Shown here in pieces: positions 1-6,510 of a stretch of DNA of 10,916 nucleotides. The position numbers and the translations under genes are program-made. Source of the DNA: Lachnospiraceae bacterium (GTDB lineage: Bacteria; Bacillota; Clostridia; Lachnospirales; Lachnospiraceae); contig SFNX01000087.1 in assembly GCA_004552595.1 (NCBI GenBank), positions 1-10,916 of the forward strand, written 5' to 3'. Below the pieces are notes generated by a model. That model was not told the DNA's origin, did no database searches, and saw nothing but the letters and a program-made list of their open reading frames with translations. The stretch's first letter is position 1; each line of letters opens with the position of its first letter.

Positions 1-161
1 GAGAATACGCCATCATCATTTACTACGATTCCTGAACCCTCCTGACCTCGATGCTGAAGTGCATACAAGCCATAGTAAATTGTACTTGCTATATTCTCAT
101 CTGGTTCATTTTTACAAAATGCGCCAAATACACCGCATTCTTCATGAATTGTGTCAAACAT
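1..161 (-). CDS. purF: Amidophosphoribosyltransferase, N-terminal fragment (runs off left edge)
   Basis: This is the first 53 codons of PurF, which transfers the glutamine amide to PRPP in the first committed step of cytoplasmic purine synthesis. The translation begins MFDTIHEECGVFGAF and continues with YYGLYALQHRGQEGSGI, both hallmarks of the class II (Ntn) glutamine amidotransferase domain of PurF. Cys9 aligns with the catalytic cysteine that becomes the N-terminus after propeptide removal, so the predicted propeptide is eight residues. The ATG (161-159) is preceded by GGAGG (171-167). The gene starts 21 bases after the pyrG stop on the same strand, so the two are probably cotranscribed. 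The PRPP-binding domain lies outside the window. The N-terminal motif distinguishes it from GlmS and AsnB, whose catalytic cysteine is residue 2. Confidence 0.93.
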   Translation of the reverse strand, partial: MFDTIHEECGVFGAFCKNEPDENIASTIYYGLYALQHRGQEGSGIVVNDDGVF

Positions 162-182
162 CTTTTCCTCCGGATGAACATG

Positions 183-1790
183 TTATTTTTTTAAGGCTGC
201 CTCAATTAGTCCAAGGAATAGCGGATGAGGCTTATTTGGTCTTGACTTGAATTCCGGATGGAACTGGACACCGACATAGAAGTCGTTTTCCTTTATTTCC
301 ACTGTTTCAACGATATAATCATCCGGTGAAGTACCTGAAATTATAAGCCCTGCTTTTTCAAGCAATTCTCTGTATTCATTGTTGAATTCATATCTGTGTC
401 TGTGGCGTTCGGAAATATCCTTTGCCTTGTAGCACTTATACATCATTGTGTCTTCCTTAACGCTGCAAGGATATGCTCCAAGTCTTAATGTGCCGCCTTT
501 GTCTGTCTTGTCTGTCTGATCAGGAAGAAAATCAATAACATTATGTAGACCGTTCTCGCTAAATTCCCTTGAGTTTGCATCAGGTATGTTGCACACATAT
601 CTTGCAAATGAAATAACTGCAATCTGCATTCCGAGGCATATTCCAAGATATGGGAGATTATTTGTTCTGCAGTAATTTGCAGTAATAATCATTCCTTCGA
701 TACCTCTGTTGCCAAAGCCGCCGGGAACTATAACTCCGCTAACACCTTCAAGTGTTTCCTTAACATTTTCTTCCGTGATTTTCTCGGAATCTATCCATTT
801 TATGTCAACAAAAGCTCCGAATTCGTAGCCCGAGTGGGAGAGTGCTTCCGCAACGGAAAGATATGCGTCGTGGAGCTGGACATATTTGCCGACAATTGCT
901 ATGCTGACATGAGTTTTTCTTGAATGAATTTTTTCAAGCATTTTTTCCCATTCATCCATATCGTTCTCAAAGTAATCAAGCCCAAGCTCTCTGCAGACAA
1001 TCTTTGAAAAATTGCTCTTCTCAAGCATAATCGGAGCTTCATACAAAACAGGAAGAGTCATGTTTTCGATTACGCAGTCAGGCTTTAAATTACAAAACAT
1101 TGCGATTTTCTTAAATATTGAATCTTCAAGAGGCTTGTCGCAGCGAAGAACCACGATATCAGGGTGAATTCCCATACCCTGAAGCTCCTTTACCGAATGC
1201 TGAGTCGGCTTTGTTTTATGTTCATCAGAGCCCGAAAGATACGGAACAAGGCACACATGAATGTAAAGTGCGTTTCCGATACCCACTTCAAGTCCGACCT
1301 GTCTTATTGCTTCTAAAAAGGGTTGGGATTCGATGTCGCCGGTTGTGCCGCCGACTTCTGTAATTACGATATCTGCAGAAGTTTCGTTTCCAACATTGTA
1401 TATAAAAGATTTGATTTCGTTAGTAACATGAGGGATGACCTGGACTGTTTCACCGAGGTATTCGCCCCGACGCTCCTTGTTAAGGACGTTCCAGTAAGTT
1501 TTGCCGCTTGTAAGGTTAGAGTACTTGTTAAGATCTTCGTCTATGAATCGTTCATAATGACCAAGATCCAAATCTGTTTCCGCTCCGTCTTCAGTCACGT
1601 ATACTTCACCGTGCTGGTATGGACTCATCGTACCGGGGTCAACGTTGATATACGGGTCAAGCTTTTGCGCAGCCACCTTGTAGCCACGTGCTTTTAGCAA
1701 TCGACCAAGCGAAGCAGCGGTAATTCCTTTACCAAGTCCTGATACAACACCACCGGTCACGAAAATATACTTCGTCTGTTTTCCTTTCAT
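183..1790 (-). CDS. pyrG: CTP synthase (glutamine-hydrolysing)
   Basis: PyrG makes CTP from UTP, ATP and glutamine, the last step of pyrimidine nucleotide synthesis in the cytosol. The 535-residue product has the family's usual length. The N-terminal synthase domain carries the P-loop GGVVSGLGKG (residues 13-22, Lys21) and the conserved run KLDPYINVDPGTMSPYQHGE. The C-terminal class I glutamine amidotransferase domain has the nucleophile in GICLGMQ (Cys385) and the rest of the triad in FHPEF (His511, Glu513). The ATG at 1790-1788 is preceded by GGAGGGA at about 1801-1795, and an upstream promoter and terminator hairpin suggest attenuation control. It is followed closely by purF. No key residue is missing and no alternative identity is plausible. 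Confidence 0.98.
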   Translation of the reverse strand: MKGKQTKYIFVTGGVVSGLGKGITAASLGRLLKARGYKVAAQKLDPYINVDPGTMSPYQHGEVYVTEDGAETDLDLGHYERFIDEDLNKYSNLTSGKTYWNVLNKERRGEYLGETVQVIPHVTNEIKSFIYNVGNETSADIVITEVGGTTGDIESQPFLEAIRQVGLEVGIGNALYIHVCLVPYLSGSDEHKTKPTQHSVKELQGMGIHPDIVVLRCDKPLEDSIFKKIAMFCNLKPDCVIENMTLPVLYEAPIMLEKSNFSKIVCRELGLDYFENDMDEWEKMLEKIHSRKTHVSIAIVGKYVQLHDAYLSVAEALSHSGYEFGAFVDIKWIDSEKITEENVKETLEGVSGVIVPGGFGNRGIEGMIITANYCRTNNLPYLGICLGMQIAVISFARYVCNIPDANSREFSENGLHNVIDFLPDQTDKTDKGGTLRLGAYPCSVKEDTMMYKCYKAKDISERHRHRYEFNNEYRELLEKAGLIISGTSPDDYIVETVEIKENDFYVGVQFHPEFKSRPNKPHPLFLGLIEAALKK

Positions 1791-1816
1791 ATCTTCCCTC
1801 CATATGAATTTGTCAT

Positions 1817-1863
1817 AAAAAAAGAGACGCTTACTTAACGGGCGTACCCGTTTAGTAAACGTC
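1817..1863 (-). terminator. Intrinsic terminator in the pyrG leader (probable attenuator)
   Basis: On the minus strand, bases 1863-1847 pair with 1842-1826 in a 17-position stem that includes one G-U pair and one A-A mismatch. It is closed by a UACG tetraloop and followed by TCTTTTTTT (1825-1817). It lies between the pyrG promoter and the pyrG ATG, so it can only act on pyrG transcription as an attenuator. The stem starts roughly 7-9 bases after the predicted transcription start. On the plus strand the same hairpin lacks a T-run. pyrG attenuation is established in Bacillus subtilis; the regulatory trigger here is not visible. Confidence 0.85.
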
Positions 1864-1877
1864 TTTGTTCGTATCGT

Positions 1878-1906
1878 ATAATAAATCGCGCCTTGTAATT
1901 TGTCAA
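1878..1906 (-). promoter_or_regulatory. Promoter of pyrG(-purF)
   Basis: The minus strand shows a perfect -35 box TTGACA (1906-1901), a 17-base spacer and a -10 box TATTAT (1883-1878), fitting the main vegetative sigma factor. Transcription should start near 1872-1870, giving a leader of about 80 bases before the pyrG ATG. The predicted start does not lie on the GGGC motif used for CTP sensing in Bacillus pyrG. Confidence 0.8.
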
Positions 1907-2033
1907 GTGCGTTAAAACTAAGTTTACAGATAGTTTCTGAAGCATTAGTAAAAATTTCACAAATTCAGATGCTTAAATTTGTAATAGGATATTTAAAGAG
2001 AAAGTGGATGGTTACACTCGAATAAAAAAAGTG

Positions 2034-2062
2034 TTGACAACAAAAAATATTGGTGATATTCT
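2034..2062 (+). promoter_or_regulatory. Promoter of the glnN group
   Basis: A perfect -35 box TTGACA (2034-2039), a 17-base spacer and a -10 box TATTCT (2057-2062) form a good vegetative promoter. Transcription should begin at about 2068-2070, inside the first copy of a 15-base box and about ten bases before the first terminator hairpin. The -35 box overlaps a TGACAAC sequence that recurs twice downstream. Confidence 0.75.
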
Positions 2063-2066
2063 TCTG

Positions 2067-2160
2067 TATGACAACGAGGTCGCGGAAATAGTTTCTGCGA
2101 CCTTTTTCTGTTTTTGATATTATAAATGTAATCCTAAGTTTTCCTTATGACAACGAAGTC
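2067..2160 (+). repeat. Two direct copies of TATGACAACGARGTC in the glnN leader
   Basis: TATGACAACGAGGTC at 2067-2081 and TATGACAACGAAGTC at 2146-2160 agree at 14 of 15 bases and are 79 bases apart. Each immediately precedes or overlaps the 5' arm of a terminator-like hairpin. A third partial copy, TGACAAC, overlaps the -35 box (2035-2041). The copies could be protein operators or conserved 5' RNA segments; the sequence does not decide between these. Confidence 0.7.
2078..2107 (+). terminator. First hairpin of the glnN leader (terminator or attenuator)
   Basis: GGTCGCGGAAA (2078-2088) pairs with TTTCTGCGACC (2092-2102), 11 pairs with one G-U, closed by a TAG loop and followed by TTTTT and then a second T-run at 2111-2115. 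This is a textbook intrinsic terminator placed only about ten bases after the predicted start of transcription. A terminated transcript would be only about 40 bases long. Confidence 0.8.
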
Positions 2161-2200
2161 AGATAAAGAGAATCCGATTCTCTTTATTTGGCTTCGTTTT
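2153..2200 (+). terminator. Second hairpin of the glnN leader (terminator or attenuator)
   Basis: Bases 2153-2173 pair with 2177-2197 over 21 positions, two of them G-U, with a CCG loop. The 3' arm ends in TTTT (2197-2200), followed by CATTT. The second 15-base box supplies the beginning of the 5' arm. The T-run is shorter than in the first hairpin, but the stem is longer. It lies about 96 bases before the glnN ATG, so transcripts must read through it for glnN to be expressed from the upstream promoter. Confidence 0.72.
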
Positions 2201-2295
2201 CATTTAGGAACGCGAAAACATTTGTAAGGTGTTGCAGAAATGATTTGGAAAGATAAGTCATGGATACGACTAAAAATAACGAGGAGGGAAAATTC

Positions 2296-4388
2296 ATGAG
2301 TAATGTAACAGAACAATTTTCATCAATGGTATTTGATGATGCGACGATGGAAGCACTTCTTCCTAAGCAGACCTACAGAGCTTTACAGAAGACAATCAAG
2401 AATGGTGCAAAGCTCGATGAGGCTGTGGCAACAGTTGTGGCAAATGCTATGAAGGACTGGGCAATCGGTCTTGGTGCTACACATTATACACACTGGTTCC
2501 AGCCAATGACAGGTGTTACTGCTGAGAAGCATGACAGCTTTATTTCACCAAAAGATGGTGGAAAGATAATTATGGAGTTTTCTGGTAAGGAGCTGATGCA
2601 GGGTGAACCTGATGCGTCTTCCTTCCCATCGGGTGGCATCCGTGCCACATTTGAAGCAAGAGGATATACGGCTTGGGATGCGACGAGCTATGCTTTCGTA
2701 AAAGAAGGCGTCCTCTATATACCTACAGTATTCTGCTCATATGGCGGCGAAGCTCTTGACCAGAAAACTGCTTTGTTAAGATCAATGGAAGCAATATCAA
2801 AGCAAGCCGTCAGAATACTGAGACTTTTCGGAAACGAGGAAGTAACACAGGTTAAGACAACAGTTGGTCCTGAGCAGGAATACTTCTTAGTAGATAAGGA
2901 GTTATACGATCAGAGAAAGGACTTAATTTATACAGGAAGAACACTTTTCGGATGCAGAGCACCAAAGGGGCAGGAACTTGACGACCATTACTTTGGAGCA
3001 ATCAAGCCAAGAGTTAAGGCTTATATGAAGGAGCTCAATGACGAATTATGGAAGCTTGGTGTTTTGGCAAAAACAGAGCATAACGAGGTTGCACCGGCCC
3101 AGCATGAGCTTGCACCTGTGTTCTCAACGACAAATATTGCATCAGACCATAACCAGCTTACTATGGAAATTATGCAAAAGATTGCTAAAAAGCACGGTAT
3201 GGTTTGCCTTTTACATGAGAAGCCATTTGCAGGCGTTAACGGTTCGGGTAAGCATAATAACTGGTCAATTTCCACTGATACAGGAATTAATCTATTAGAT
3301 CCGGGTGAGACACCTTATGAAAATGCACAGTTCCTCTTATTCTTAGCAGCAGTAATTAAGGCTGTTGATGAGTACCAGGATTTAATAAGGATTTCCGTTG
3401 CATCAGCGGGAAATGACCACAGACTCGGAGCTAACGAGGCACCGCCTGCAATCGTATCAATGTTCCTTGGAACAGACCTTCAGGCAGTTGTAGATGCGAT
3501 TATGACAGACAAGCCTTATGCAAAGGGCACTAAGGAGACAATCAAGCTTGGCGTTAACACAATTCCAAAGCTTCCAAAGGATACAACAGACAGAAACAGA
3601 ACTTCACCGTTTGCATTTACAGGTAATAAGTTCGAGTTAAGATCTCTTGGTTCATCTGATTCAATTTCATGCTGCAACACAGTGCTTAACACAGCTGTAG
3701 CTGAAGTACTTGATGAGTTTGCTACTCAGCTTGAAAAGGCAAAGGATTTTGAATTGAAACAGCACTTCATAAGCTCGTTCAGAAGACATTCAAGGAGCAT
3801 CAGAGAATCATCTTTAACGGCGACGGATATGATGAGACATGGGTTAAGGAAGCTAAGAAGAGAGGTCTTTCTAACTTAAAGACAACTCCTGATGCGTTGG
3901 CACACCTTCTTGATAAGAAGAACGTTGATCTCTTCAAGAAGCACAACGTATTCTCAGAGGTAGAGCTTGAAGCAAGACATGAAGTAAAACTTGAAAATTA
4001 CTCAAAGATTATTCACATTGAAGCGCTTACAATGCTTGATATGGCTAACAAGGATATTCTCCCTGCAATGAGCAGATTCACAGCTGAATTAGCAGATGCT
4101 ATCGCAAAAAAGAGTGCCGCTAAGATACCTGCTGAATACGAAAAGGGAACTCTTAAAGAGGTTGCAAATCATCTGGACGCCATGTACAAGGCTGTTAAGA
4201 AGCTTGAAGCAGATGAGGTTAAGGGTGTTGACATCACAGACGTTGTTGAACTTGCTGACTTCTGCAGAGACGTAATCATTCCTGATATGGAAGAGGTTAG
4301 AGCTCATTCAGATGCTATGGAGATGGTGGCTGATGCAAAGGTATGGCCATATCCATCATACGGAAAGTTACTTTTCGGAGTTAGATAA
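2296..4388 (+). CDS. glnN: Type III glutamine synthetase, frame broken by a one-base deletion
   Basis: GlnN joins ammonium to glutamate using ATP, the entry step of ammonium assimilation in the cytosol. The frame begins MSNVTEQFSSMVFDD and carries the type III family's VGPEQEYFL (Glu193, Glu195), HNEVAPAQHE (262-271), GSGKHNNWS (316-324) and RLGANEAPP (376-384). The ATG at 2296 is chosen over 2260 because GAGGAGGG (2281-2288) sits just before it. The frame is good to about residue 488 (3757). The true continuation (LHKLVQKTFKEHQRIIFNGD, then to LLFGVR) lies in the -1 frame and ends at TAA 4386-4388. Restoring one base gives about 697 residues, normal for the family. As written, the first frame adds off-frame residues and stops at 3877-3879. 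The downstream half retains clean coding character, which suggests a sequencing error or a very recent mutation. Confidence 0.93.
3756..3765 (+). other. Apparent single-base deletion (frameshift) in glnN
   Basis: Around GAATTGAAACAGCACTTC the upstream frame reads ELKQHF and the downstream frame reads ...ACA GCA CTT CAT AAG. Adding one A to the AAA run (3757-3759) gives EL-KTALHKLVQ, which joins the two halves smoothly. No canonical X XXY YYZ slippery heptamer is present, so programmed -1 frameshifting is not favoured. Loss of one A from a homopolymer is a common sequencing error and also a common natural mutation. Confidence 0.8.
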
Positions 4389-4436
4389 TAGCTTAACCTT
4401 CGAAGTAATAACAAATTACGTTTCGGGGTTAGATAA
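4365..4436 (+). repeat. Degenerate direct repeat of the glnN 3' end
   Basis: The last 24 bases of glnN (4365-4388, encoding KLLFGVR and stop) recur at 4413-4436 with 21 of 24 bases identical. The second copy would read KLRFGVR and stop. The copies are offset by 48 bases and lie in the same frame. This looks like the remnant of a small duplication or recombination at the gene end. The second copy is probably not translated, because stops at 4386 and 4389 precede it. Confidence 0.75.
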
Positions 4437-4451
4437 AGTAGATTTAATGTA

Positions 4452-4547
4452 TGGGATAAATGATATTCGAGCGAGGACTCCTCGCGATTATGTCGGCCAA
4501 AGGTTGACATAATTCGCGAAACCGCAGTCCGAATGTCGTTTAGCCCA
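4452..4547. repeat. Long imperfect palindrome (about 96 bases) between glnN and amt
   Basis: Bases 4452-4469 pair with 4530-4547 over 18 positions with one mismatch and two G-U pairs. Inside, GGACT (4475-4479) can pair with AGTCC (4526-4530). A further stem of about 16 pairs joins 4483-4498 to 4502-4518 with one bulge and an AAA loop. The whole forms a nearly continuous rod. No T-run follows on either strand, so it is not a simple terminator. It may be a dispersed palindromic repeat unit, an RNA processing or stability element, or part of a structured leader. I do not recognise the family. Confidence 0.65.
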
Positions 4548-4581
4548 GAAACCAAATAATTAATTAATTAAACTGCAATGG

Positions 4582-4621
4582 GGCAGATACCTTCTAAGAG
4601 ATAGAGAAGGTATCTGCCTTT
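4582..4621 (+). terminator. Hairpin upstream of amt (terminator or attenuator)
   Basis: GGCAGATACCTTCT (4582-4595) pairs perfectly with 4605-4618, giving 14 pairs around a nine-base loop. Only TTT follows before ATG, so the T-run is weak. It probably reduces or controls read-through from glnN into amt. No convincing promoter lies in the 57 bases between it and the amt start codon, so amt transcription must pass through it. Confidence 0.6.
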
Positions 4622-4678
4622 ATGCATAAATTAAAGTGATGGGACACCCCAACACAAATTTTTGAGGAGGAAGATGTT

Positions 4679-6436
4679 ATGGATATTCAGATTTTAGAAG
4701 GCGTGAGAAGCGAAGTAATGGGCGTCTGGTTCTTAATCGGTGCAGCGCTCGTGTTTTGGATGCAGGCCGGCTTTGCAATGGTTGAGGCAGGCTTCACAAG
4801 AGTCAAGAATACAGGAAATATCATAATGAAAAACCTTATGGATTTCTGTATCGGTACTGTAGTTTTCATTCTTATTGGTGGAGCACTTTTACTTGGTGAA
4901 AACACACTTGCAGGATTCTGCGGAAGACCTGACTGGCAGATTATCACAAACTATGCAGAGTTTGACTGGGCCAGCTGGATTTTCAACTTAGTATTCTGTG
5001 CAACAACAGCAACAATTGTTTCAGGTGCAATGGCTGAGAGAACAAAGTTCTTATCATACTGTATTTACTCAGCAGTTATCTCAGCAGTTGTATACCCGAT
5101 TGAAGCACACTGGATCTGGGGACCTGATGGATGGTTAACATCAATGGGATTCCATGATTACGCAGGTTCATGTGCAATTCATATGGTTGGTGGTATCGCA
5201 GCATTGATTGGTGCAATCATATTAGGACCTCGTATCGGTAAGTTTGTTAAAGGCAAAGACGGAAAGATTCAGGTAACTGCTTTCCCTGGTCATAACATTG
5301 CACTTGGTGCACTCGGTGTATTCATCCTTTGGCTTGGCTGGTATGGATTTAACGGTGCAGCAGCTAAGGATGGAGCTGAACTTGCTTCAATCTTTGTAAC
5401 AACAACAATTGCTCCTGCAACAGCAACAGTAGCATGTATGATTTTCACATGGATCAAGTATGGCAAGCCTGATGTTTCAATGTGTCTTAACGCATCACTT
5501 GCAGGTCTTGTAGCAATTACAGCAGGCTGTGATGTTACAGATGCACTTGGCGCAGCAATTATCGGTATTGTTGGTGGTTTACTTGTATGCTTCGGCGTAT
5601 GGTTCTTAGATCACAAGTTAAGAATTGATGACCCTGTTGGTGCAGTTGCAGTTCACATGCTTAACGGTATCTGGGGTACACTTGCGGTTGGTCTTTTTGC
5701 GACAGATACATCACCTGCAATGAAGACAGCAGGAATTCAGAATGGTTTATTCTACGGCGGCGGTTTTGAACAGCTTAAGTTACAGTTTATCGGTTTTGTG
5801 TCAGTTGCAGGATGGGCTGTAGTAACAATGGTAATTGCATTCCTTGTAATTAAGAAGGTCTTTGGATTAAGAGTTTCAAGAGAAGAAGAAATTATCGGTC
5901 TCGACAGCACAGAGCATGGTCTTCCGACAGCATACGGCGGATTCCAGCTTGCTCCTGAACCATTTATCGATGATGCAGGCGTAGTAATTGTACCGGGTGA
6001 TACACCAATGGCAGAGGCAGTAGAAGTTACTCAGGTTCCAAGCTTTGAACCGGTATCGGAAGAAACTCCTGCAGGCGCAGTGAAGATTTCTAAGATTGAA
6101 ATTGTTTGCCGTGAGTCTAAGCTTGAAAGACTTAAAAATGCAATGGTTGACATCGGAATTACAGGTATGACAGTAAGCCACGTACTGGGATGCGGTGTAC
6201 AGAAGGGTAAACTTGAGTACTACAGAGGTATTCCGGTTGAAGCTTCATTACTTCCTAAGGTACAGGTTGATATCGTAGTATCAAAGGTCCCTGTTTCAGC
6301 AGTTATTGAGACAGCTAAGAAGGTTCTTTATACAGGACATATCGGAGACGGTAAGATATTTGTTTACAACGTTGAAAATGTTGTTAAGGTACGTACCGGA
6401 GAGACAGGATACGATGCCCTTCAGGATGTAGAGTAA
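4679..6436 (+). CDS. amt: Ammonium transporter with fused C-terminal PII signalling domain
   Basis: This is an inner-membrane Amt/MEP/Rh channel for ammonium uptake. The 585-residue product has the Amt core over about residues 1-430, with AGFAMVEAGFTRVKNTGN near the N-terminus, Asp160, the pore histidine His168 (in CAIHMVGG) and the second pore histidine His326 (in VAVHMLNGIWGT). A linker of about 40 residues leads to a complete PII (GlnB/GlnK) domain at about 468-585. Its markers are GITGMTV, GCGVQKG (Gln508), LLPK (Lys527), the ATP-binding loop TGHIGDGKIF and RTGE at the end. The position equivalent to the uridylylated Tyr51 of E. coli GlnB is Val520, so that modification is not expected. 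Free PII proteins block Amt by inserting their T-loop into the pore exit; a covalent version would do so in cis. SD GAGGAGG (4664-4670) precedes the ATG. Confidence 0.95.
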   Translation: MDIQILEGVRSEVMGVWFLIGAALVFWMQAGFAMVEAGFTRVKNTGNIIMKNLMDFCIGTVVFILIGGALLLGENTLAGFCGRPDWQIITNYAEFDWASWIFNLVFCATTATIVSGAMAERTKFLSYCIYSAVISAVVYPIEAHWIWGPDGWLTSMGFHDYAGSCAIHMVGGIAALIGAIILGPRIGKFVKGKDGKIQVTAFPGHNIALGALGVFILWLGWYGFNGAAAKDGAELASIFVTTTIAPATATVACMIFTWIKYGKPDVSMCLNASLAGLVAITAGCDVTDALGAAIIGIVGGLLVCFGVWFLDHKLRIDDPVGAVAVHMLNGIWGTLAVGLFATDTSPAMKTAGIQNGLFYGGGFEQLKLQFIGFVSVAGWAVVTMVIAFLVIKKVFGLRVSREEEIIGLDSTEHGLPTAYGGFQLAPEPFIDDAGVVIVPGDTPMAEAVEVTQVPSFEPVSEETPAGAVKISKIEIVCRESKLERLKNAMVDIGITGMTVSHVLGCGVQKGKLEYYRGIPVEASLLPKVQVDIVVSKVPVSAVIETAKKVLYTGHIGDGKIFVYNVENVVKVRTGETGYDALQDVE

Positions 6437-6447
6437 TACTGATAAAA

Positions 6448-6490
6448 AATGTGTGGCATGGGTATTAATCATACCCATGCTCCACACATT
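6448..6490. terminator. Hairpin between amt and asnB
   Basis: AATGTGTGG (6448-6456) pairs with CCACACATT (6482-6490) and CATGGGTAT (6457-6465) with ATACCCATG (6471-6479), with a two-base CT bulge and a five-base loop. That is 18 pairs in total. On the plus strand the 3' side is TTAAATAAA, a poor T-run. On the minus strand the stem is followed by a better T-run (CACATTTTTTATC). It starts 11 bases after the amt stop, which fits partial termination or protection of the amt mRNA 3' end rather than a complete block. Confidence 0.55.
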
Positions 6491-6496
6491 AAATAA

Positions 6497-6510
6497 ATGC
6501 AAATTTGCAT
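6497..6510. promoter_or_regulatory. Perfect 14-base palindrome ATGCAAATTTGCAT
   Basis: ATGCAAATTTGCAT is its own reverse complement and sits 30 bases before the asnB start codon, just downstream of the amt-asnB hairpin. Dyads of this size are typical of sites for dimeric regulators. No clear promoter surrounds it and no regulator gene is in the window, so its role is inferred only. Confidence 0.35.

Larger units (their letters stand above)
1791..2295. other. Divergent regulatory region between pyrG and glnN
   Basis: This 505-base gene-free stretch separates the leftward pyrG and rightward glnN groups. It holds one consensus promoter on each strand, with -35 boxes about 130 bases apart, one terminator hairpin in the pyrG leader and two in the glnN leader. 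The central part (about 1907-2033) is AT-rich. I see nothing firm there beyond a weak 7-base inverted repeat (ACAAATT/AATTTGT, around 1960-1983). The 95 bases between the second glnN hairpin and the start codon contain no recognisable small gene. Confidence 0.8.

Noticed and set aside
1323..1697. 124-codon plus-strand frame inside pyrG
   Set aside because: Antisense to conserved pyrG sequence, no recognisable domain and no ribosome binding site.
2078..2197. ANTAR-antiterminator target in the glnN leader
   Set aside because: Such targets need paired stems with hexanucleotide loops carrying A1 and G4; the two loops here are three bases (TAG, CCG) and do not fit.
2260..2295. Upstream in-frame ATG for glnN
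   Set aside because: The strong GAGGAGGG site lies between this ATG and 2296, and type III glutamine synthetases begin close to the motif found at 2296.
3756..3765. Programmed -1 frameshift in glnN
   Set aside because: No canonical slippery heptamer, and no known biological reason to recode this family; a missing A explains the shift better.
4504..4532. TTGACA at 4504-4509 as a -35 box for amt
   Set aside because: No acceptable -10 box follows at 16-18 bases (GTCCGA), and the bases are used in the palindrome stem.
4452..4547. Long palindrome as an insertion sequence or MITE
   Set aside because: No target-site duplication is visible at its ends and no other copy exists in the window; it stays a possibility only if copies are found elsewhere.
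4304..4555. 83-codon minus-strand frame across the glnN 3' end and palindrome
   Set aside because: No ribosome binding site or recognisable domain, and it spans a structured non-coding element.
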